Below, one piece after another: positions 59,118-64,000 of a DNA stretch of 64,000 nucleotides (position 1 is the first letter of the stretch; each line of letters starts with the position of its first letter). The notes beneath the pieces are model-generated. The model had not been told where the DNA came from, did no database searches, and saw nothing but the letters and a program-made list of their open reading frames with translations. A program made the position numbers and the translations under genes. Origin of the DNA: Zhenpiania hominis (GTDB taxonomy: Bacteria; Bacillota; Clostridia; Peptostreptococcales; Anaerovoracaceae); contig NZ_JACRYT010000004.1 in NCBI RefSeq assembly GCF_014333425.1, forward strand, positions 104,228 through 168,227, read 5' to 3'.

Positions 59118-60791
59118 TTAAGAGGAAGCATCCACCCCCGGGAGCCGCGGCGTTACATAAACCGTCCGGTTATGCGTAAAAATTACCATCCCCGGTTTTG
59201 CGCCCGCGGGCTTTTTCACATAACGTACCTGGGTGTAGTCTACCGGTACGTTTTCCGAACTTTTTCCTTTACTGTGATAAGCCGCCGCTGCCGCCGCGTC
59301 GAAAATAGCCGTTTCAGTCAGCTCCTTTCCTTCTGTAAAAAGAATAATATGGGAGCCGGGAATATCTTTTGTATGGAACCAGTAATCCTTTGGTCCGGCC
59401 ATTTTAAAGGTAAGAAGATCATTCTCTTTATTGTTATGCCCGGCAAGAATACGGAAGCCATCCTCAGTCGTATACTGAAAAGGCTGTGCTTTCTTTTTCC
59501 TTTGGATTCCTGTGCTTTTACGCTTTTTGAGATAGCCGGATTCTACTAACTCCTCGCGGATGGATTCTACCTCGTCAATGGAAGATGCCGTTTCCAAAAA
59601 GGAGGATACGGATTCCAGATAAGCGATTTCCTGATCCGTTTCTTCCATTTGAATCTTTTTCTCTTTGCGGGCCGTCTTGGCCTTGCCATATTTTTTAAAG
59701 TATCGCTGAGCGTTTTTTGCGGGCGGATACTTTGGATCCAGAGGGATGGTTACTTCGCTTCCGTCGTAATAGCTGGTTACCGTAACAGAATCAGCGCCGG
59801 AAGGAATTTGATGAATGTTGGCGGTCAGCAGTTCCCCGTAGAGACGATACTTCTCCGAATTCTCTGCACGGAGAAGATCTTCGCCCAGTCTCTGCCGCTT
59901 GAGATAAAGCTTGTTGAGCGCCGAGGACAGGACTTTTTTTAAATCAGAAGATTTTTGTTTGACTCGGTTGGAGGACTGCCTGTGTACGAAATAATAATCA
60001 AGCATTTCACTGACCGTGTCGAACTCGATCTGCTTCGGATAGGTTTCCAGAGGTATGACATGAAAGTCGCCGGGGCTGCCGTCTTCCTTCAAATAAACCC
60101 GGGGACTCAGGTGTCCGCTGGCGAGATTTCTTCGGATTTCCTCTATTTTTTCGTAGACATCCGGGCTGTCTGCCAGGACCTGCGCGACAGCGGGGGAAAT
60201 GCCGCCGATGGTATTAAGGAGGGTCTTGGGATCCGGTTCGATTCTTTCTGCCTGGGATCGAGTCAAAAGGAGGAAGGGGATTTTATCCTGCGCGGGCGGA
60301 TACTCATAAATCTTTCCGGGAAGGAGTTGTCTGGCACGATTTTTATCGATAGAGACTCGTTTAATGCTGTCCATAATTTTTCCGGTCCGCATGTCGACTA
60401 AAATAATATTGCTGTGTTTTCCCATGATTTCGAAAATCAGCTTTTTATTTGCGGAAAAGCCCAGTTCGTCGATGGTCTCCAGAACGATTTCAATGATTCG
60501 CTCCGAATCTTTTTGGCTGATTTCAATGATGCGCCCGCCCTGCAGGTGCTTTCTCAGGAGCATGCAGAAAGCCAGAGGCACCGGAGGATTAGGTGGATTT
60601 TCTGTAATCAGATGAATCCGAGCGTGATCGCTTCCTGAAGAAGCATACAGCCGATAGTTCCCCTTTTTTGTATGAATGTGAAAAACCAGCTCGTCCGATT
60701 CCGGCTGGTAGATTTTCTCGATTTTTCCGAGAAGCAGCGTATCTTTTAATTCGTGCGCGACCGCGTTTGTTACAATTCCATCAAAAGCCAT
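59118..60791 (-). CDS. rqcH: Rqc2-type ribosome quality-control factor (NFACT family)
   Basis: A 557-residue NFACT protein (RqcH, earlier called fibronectin-binding FbpA). The NFACT-N domain carries MAFDGIVTNAVAHELKD, the HhH-like mid part follows, then a coiled coil (about 280-400), and the NFACT-R domain with GFRILAGHNNKENDLLTFK, DYWFHTKDIPGSHIIL and KPAGAKPGMVIF. It adds alanine tails to stalled chains on 50S subunits. ATG 60791 follows GAGGTGAAA; upstream residues are unlikely. Confidence 0.94.
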   Translation of the reverse strand: MAFDGIVTNAVAHELKDTLLLGKIEKIYQPESDELVFHIHTKKGNYRLYASSGSDHARIHLITENPPNPPVPLAFCMLLRKHLQGGRIIEISQKDSERIIEIVLETIDELGFSANKKLIFEIMGKHSNIILVDMRTGKIMDSIKRVSIDKNRARQLLPGKIYEYPPAQDKIPFLLLTRSQAERIEPDPKTLLNTIGGISPAVAQVLADSPDVYEKIEEIRRNLASGHLSPRVYLKEDGSPGDFHVIPLETYPKQIEFDTVSEMLDYYFVHRQSSNRVKQKSSDLKKVLSSALNKLYLKRQRLGEDLLRAENSEKYRLYGELLTANIHQIPSGADSVTVTSYYDGSEVTIPLDPKYPPAKNAQRYFKKYGKAKTARKEKKIQMEETDQEIAYLESVSSFLETASSIDEVESIREELVESGYLKKRKSTGIQRKKKAQPFQYTTEDGFRILAGHNNKENDLLTFKMAGPKDYWFHTKDIPGSHIILFTEGKELTETAIFDAAAAAAYHSKGKSSENVPVDYTQVRYVKKPAGAKPGMVIFTHNRTVYVTPRLPGVDASS

Positions 60792-60880
60792 AATTTCACC
60801 TCGATTCTGCTGCCGCATAGGAAGCGGCGGCTGTCTATCAGTTTAACACAAGAATATGGTTTATCGCAACTTATGATATA

Positions 60881-61225
60881 CTAGGATTCAGCTGGCATCA
60901 GTGAGAGTAGTTTTTGAAATAAGACAAGAAATTCTGTCTGTTTTGCTGAGGAAAGCGCGGAGATCCGCCGGATGAGAAGTAAAAGAAGCAGGAAAATTTC
61001 CAGTTGTTCTTCCGAATAGGAACAGCAGAGCAGGAGCAAAGGGCTGATTTGTAAACGCGAGGCAATATGTTCGATGGTATCCATCCTGGGATTTCCACGA
61101 CCATTCAGAAGCGCCTGTGTATAAGAACGTGAAAGCCCAAGCTCTTCGGAAAATTGGGTGATAGATAGATTTCGGCTCCTTCGGATTACATTCATCATAA
61201 CGGATAAATTTTTTTGCAATACCAC
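60881..61225 (-). CDS. XRE-type helix-turn-helix protein with Leu-rich tail
   Basis: About 114 residues. The XRE helix-turn-helix is clear (VIRRSRNLSITQFSEELGLS, RSYTQALLNGRGNPRMDTIE). It is followed by a very hydrophobic leucine/isoleucine stretch (about 68-90), likely a membrane segment or a hydrophobic dimer helix. The start is GTG 61225 with AAGGGAG upstream; ATGs further upstream lack support. Function and targets are unknown. It is divergent from yicC. Confidence 0.7.
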   Translation of the reverse strand: MVLQKNLSVMMNVIRRSRNLSITQFSEELGLSRSYTQALLNGRGNPRMDTIEHIASRLQISPLLLLCCSYSEEQLEIFLLLLLLIRRISALSSAKQTEFLVLFQKLLSLMPAES

Positions 61226-61455
61226 AAATAACACTCCCTTTTGTAAAAATTCAGAACAAAAATGCAGGAGTCTATCATAGCGGATTTTTACAAAAAAATA
61301 CATAGTTTTACATGAAAATGCATAGGATGATATGAAGCGACAGATGGGAAAGAAGGCGTTCAGCGCTGGTTTACTTGGAAGGGCAAAAGTGGTAGAATAG
61401 AAATAATCGGCACTTATTTTTCGCATTATGATTCAAGGTTAAGGAGAACAGGCGC

Positions 61456-62340
61456 ATGATAAAAAGCATGACAGGATTCGGAAGGAGCGAACATTCCGAT
61501 GGAAAAAGAAATATTACAGTTGAGATAAAATCAGTGAACCATCGTTACGGAGACATCAGCGTGAAGATGCCACGGAGATATTCCTTTGCGGAAGAAATGA
61601 TAAAGAATATCGTCAAACGCACTGTCAGCAGAGGAAAAGTAGATGTGTCCATTATTGTTGAGAATCTGACAGAAGATGACGTGACAGTCAAGCTTAACAC
61701 CATGGTAGCGCAGCAGTATTTGGATAATCTGAGTGAACTGAGGGAGAAATTCGATCTTCATGATGATGTGACTCTGCAGTTTTTAGCAACGCTTCCTGAT
61801 GTTATGAAGGCGATCCCGGATGTAGAAGATGAAGAGGAAATCCGCAGCGCGATTCAGATCCCTCTGGAAGACGCGCTGCGGAATCTTGACCATATGCGCA
61901 GTGTAGAAGGAGAGAAGCTGGCGGAGGATCTGTTGATGCGCGGCGGACTGATTCGGGAAGCGGTCAAGAAAATTGAAGCCCGTTCTCCACAGGTAGCCGA
62001 AATCTATGCGGAAAAGCTGAAAGAACGGATTCGGGATCTCATCGGGAATCACGTGGACATTCCAGAAGATCGGATCCTGCTGGAGGCAGCGGTTTTCGCG
62101 GACAAATGCAGTATCACGGAAGAGCTGGTGCGGCTGGACAGCCATATGATTCAGCTGAAGAGTATTATTGAAAAGAGCTCACAGCCTGTAGGGAAAAAGT
62201 TGGATTTTCTCGTTCAGGAGATGAATCGGGAAACAAATACTATTGGTTCGAAGGCGAATGATATTGAAATTACCAATCTGATGTTGGACATTAAAAGCGA
62301 GATCGAAAAAATCCGGGAGCAGGTGCAGAATATTGAATAG
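61456..62340 (+). CDS. yicC: YicC-family endoribonuclease
   Basis: A 294-residue YicC: MIKSMTGFGRSEHSDGKRNI and VEIKSVNHRYGDISVKMPRR at the start and QEMNRETNTIGSKANDIEIT near the end are signatures. The family cleaves RNA and affects small-RNA turnover. In many Firmicutes remA lies between yicC and gmk; here 113 bases without remA separate them. AAGGAGAAC precedes ATG 61456. Confidence 0.94.
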   Translation: MIKSMTGFGRSEHSDGKRNITVEIKSVNHRYGDISVKMPRRYSFAEEMIKNIVKRTVSRGKVDVSIIVENLTEDDVTVKLNTMVAQQYLDNLSELREKFDLHDDVTLQFLATLPDVMKAIPDVEDEEEIRSAIQIPLEDALRNLDHMRSVEGEKLAEDLLMRGGLIREAVKKIEARSPQVAEIYAEKLKERIRDLIGNHVDIPEDRILLEAAVFADKCSITEELVRLDSHMIQLKSIIEKSSQPVGKKLDFLVQEMNRETNTIGSKANDIEITNLMLDIKSEIEKIREQVQNIE

Positions 62341-62392
62341 ACAGCCCTGGGGCATAAGGTATGTTTTTTAGAAAAGCAGGCGAAAATTTAGG

Positions 62393-62421
62393 TTGAATGC
62401 CAATTTCCTGCATGCTATAAT
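62393..62421 (+). promoter_or_regulatory. Promoter for gmk-rpoZ
   Basis: TTGAAT (62393-62398), 17-base spacer, TATAAT (62416-62421), with TGC before the -10 for an extended element. It lies 32 bases before gmk. Confidence 0.85.
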
Positions 62422-62453
62422 TAATAATCGCACAAACGGATAAGGAGAACGCG

Positions 62454-63062
62454 ATGCAGAAGGGCAGATTATTTGTAATTTCAGGGCCTTCCGGCGCTGG
62501 AAAGGGAACGATATGCAAGGAAATACTGGAAAATGAAAATATTCGGCTTTCCGTTTCCATGACAACGAGAGCGCCAAGGGACGGTGAGATCGATGGAGTC
62601 AATTATTTTTTTGTAAGCAAAGAGGAATTTCAGAAAATTATCGAAGAACGCGGGTTTTTGGAATACGCGGAAGTTTACGGAAACTTTTACGGAACTCCGA
62701 AAATGGAAGTCATGGATATGATGAACGCGGGAATCGATGTGGTATTGGAGATCGATATTCAGGGCGCGCTCCAGATAAAAGAGGCTTATCCGGAAGCGGT
62801 GTTTATCTTTATCCTCCCGCCATCCATGTCGGAATTGCGCAAACGAATTACGGGAAGAGGCAGCGAAACGGAGGAATCGCTTGAACTACGACTGGGGGAA
62901 ACCCTGAATGAGATTGCTTATATTGATAAATATGACTACTGCGTGGTCAACGGAGAACTGCAGGACGCGGTAAATCGTGTTACAGCCATTATCATGGCAG
63001 AGCATTCCAGAGTGTCAGAAGACGTATATAAGATTATAGAACGATATAAGGAGGAATTGTAA
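62454..63062 (+). CDS. gmk: Guanylate kinase
   Basis: A 202-residue kinase: P-loop VISGPSGAGKGTICKEIL, MTTRAPRDGEIDGVNYFFV, GNFYGTPKMEV and EIDIQGALQIK are intact. It phosphorylates GMP to GDP. It ends directly before rpoZ, with AAGGAGG for rpoZ inside its last codons. Confidence 0.97.
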   Translation: MQKGRLFVISGPSGAGKGTICKEILENENIRLSVSMTTRAPRDGEIDGVNYFFVSKEEFQKIIEERGFLEYAEVYGNFYGTPKMEVMDMMNAGIDVVLEIDIQGALQIKEAYPEAVFIFILPPSMSELRKRITGRGSETEESLELRLGETLNEIAYIDKYDYCVVNGELQDAVNRVTAIIMAEHSRVSEDVYKIIERYKEEL

Positions 63063-63260
63063 ATGTTATATCCATCCATTAATGAAATAAGAAAGAAAGC
63101 CGACAGCAGATATACATTGGTAATTTTGGCGGCAAAACGGGCGAGAGATATTATCGATGGAAAACCGAAGCTGACAGAGGCGGACGTGGATAAACCGGTA
63201 TCCATCGCGGCTAATGAAATCGCCGAAGACCTGATTACGTACCGGCGCGAAGAGGAATAG
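63063..63260 (+). CDS. rpoZ: RNA polymerase omega subunit
   Basis: A 65-residue omega subunit: YPSINEIRKKADSRYTLVIL and AAKRARDIIDGKPKL, followed by ANEIAEDLITYRREE. It starts 1 base after the gmk stop. It supports polymerase assembly and ppGpp response. Confidence 0.96.
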   Translation: MLYPSINEIRKKADSRYTLVILAAKRARDIIDGKPKLTEADVDKPVSIAANEIAEDLITYRREEE

Positions 63261-63286
63261 AGCGAATCCCAAAGAGTTAGATAGAA

Positions 63287-63321
63287 GTGAGTGGTGCTGT
63301 TTTTGTATCACTCATTTTTTT
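63287..63321 (+). terminator. Terminator after rpoZ
   Basis: GTGAGTGGT pairs with ATCACTCAT (G-T wobbles included) followed by TTTTTTT, 26 bases after the rpoZ stop. Confidence 0.7.
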
Positions 63322-63519
63322 CAATTCAGAAAAGATAGATTTAGCGAGGGATGGGAAATTTTAGAAAATAGTTGAAAATTCAGACTATTTGATCGGAATT
63401 GAGGATAGACAGCATCTGCCTTTTATGAAAAAATAAAAGTGTCGGATATGAGAGGAATTGCTGGTTAAAAAAAGCGATAATGCCCGAGCGTTTATTTCTT
63501 TATGGAAAGGAGATGCCTT

Positions 63520-63843
63520 ATGGTTTGCAAGTATATTCCAGTCAAAACAGCAAAGGAGATACGCCGTGTCTATCTGGACGAAATCCTTTATATTGAAAAG
63601 AGAAGAAGGCAGGCCATTTTAATCACGGAGAGCGGAAAAACAGTTTTTTATTGCAATATGGATTTTTTGAAACAATATGTTGACGAGCGGTTCCTTGACT
63701 GCCATCGGAGTTACCTTTTTAACATGGATAAGATTCTGCGTATGGCGGATCAGACGGTTTATATGGAAGGCGGATTTCGGGTTTTCCTTGGAAGGGAGTG
63801 CTTTCGCAGAGGGCGAAAAATCTTTGGGGAATATATTAAATGA
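63520..63843 (+). CDS. Stand-alone LytTR DNA-binding domain protein
   Basis: A 107-residue protein made almost wholly of a LytTR domain: AKEIRRVYLDEILYIEKRRR, TESGKTVFYCNMDF and FLDCHRSYLFNMDKI are typical. No receiver domain is attached. Such short LytTR proteins often work with a membrane inhibitor or with a two-component system; neither is encoded in the visible sequence. ATG 63520 follows AAAGGAG by 7 bases. A terminator follows. Confidence 0.82.
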   Translation: MVCKYIPVKTAKEIRRVYLDEILYIEKRRRQAILITESGKTVFYCNMDFLKQYVDERFLDCHRSYLFNMDKILRMADQTVYMEGGFRVFLGRECFRRGRKIFGEYIK

Positions 63844-63915
63844 TAAAAACGCCCGAAATTAGTAATTTTTACGAAAATGCCTGTCAAGCATTTTTGAAAA
63901 TGTCCCAAAAAATCT

Positions 63916-63953
63916 TTAAGATAGGCCCCGATGGATTCGGGGCTTATCTTTTA
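63916..63953 (+). terminator. Terminator after the LytTR gene
   Basis: AAGATAGGCCCCGA pairs with TTCGGGGCTTATCTT (one bulge) with a TGGA loop, followed by TTT. A second arm of the same hairpin is the A-rich stretch upstream, so it could act in both directions. Confidence 0.8.
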
Positions 63954-64000
63954 TGAGAGATTATGCTCCGTGATAATTAAAATATTGACAGCAGGAACCC

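Overview
The window is chromosomal DNA from a spore-forming, anaerobic, Gram-positive bacterium of the class Clostridia. Supporting signs are a cotJABC spore-coat operon, strong AGGAGG-type ribosome binding sites, the Firmicutes gene orders ylxM-ffh-rpsP-khpA-rimM-trmD and yggS-sepF-divIVA-lspA-rluD, corrinoid/methyl-transfer chemistry and many Fe-S proteins. The family cannot be fixed from sequence alone; an amino-acid or methyl-compound fermenter of the Eubacteriales/Peptostreptococcales is my inference. No rRNA, tRNA, CRISPR array, prophage or intact insertion sequence was seen. Coding density is high.

Layout. 1-9.4 kb: 3' end of typA, an MscS channel, pyruvate carboxylase, a small membrane protein, a DUF975/CmpB fusion membrane protein, lipoate-protein ligase and a TDT-family transporter. 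9.5-15.5 kb: redox genes (two aldo/keto reductases, one with a ferredoxin tail and a MerR-type promoter; an FAD oxidoreductase), LysR and MerR regulators, an Mrp/NBP35 Fe-S carrier and a 35-residue membrane peptide. 15.7-23.7 kb: a divergent corrinoid methyltransferase locus. One arm reads leftward (GntR regulator, corrinoid protein, DUF1638 protein, UroD-like methyltransferase). The other reads rightward (corrinoid protein, UroD-like methyltransferase, a 54-residue unknown, a zinc-type UroD/MtaA-like methyltransferase, a RACo-like activator with an abbreviated N-terminus). Matching TTGTATATACA operators lie just downstream of both promoters. 23.7-27.5 kb: split threonine/serine exporter, rRNA pseudouridine synthase, and a two-gene SUF-type (SufC + SufB-like) Fe-S assembly operon.

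27.8-35.7 kb: a near-consensus sigma-54 promoter precedes an NhaC-family antiporter, a PAS-AAA+-Fis sigma-54 activator and a complete urease operon ureABCEFGD, all on one strand with short gaps. The urease alpha subunit keeps all nickel ligands but has valine at the usual flap cysteine. 36-40.7 kb: metF, a free-standing methionine-synthase activation domain, metH lacking that domain, and a metallophosphoesterase. 40.9-43.2 kb: polar amino-acid ABC transporter. 43.4-47 kb: metal-linked block (DtxR-like and degenerate Fur-like regulators, a DUF6110 protein, a P1B-type ATPase) with strong palindromic operators. 47-49.9 kb: lrgAB, cotJABC and a cysteine hydrolase. 50.2-58.7 kb: SRP/ribosome maturation and cell-division/lipoprotein housekeeping genes. 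58.7-64 kb: zinc-ribbon protein, Rqc2/NFACT protein, an XRE regulator, yicC, gmk, rpoZ and a LytTR protein.

How it fits together: the methyltransferase locus could move methyl groups from an unidentified methylated substrate through the two corrinoid proteins, with the RACo-like protein rescuing oxidised cobalt and metF/metH handling methyl-THF. The best candidates for under-described biology are that locus with its small protein and short activator, the sigma-54/antiporter/urease arrangement, and the degenerate Fur/DUF6110/P-type ATPase module.
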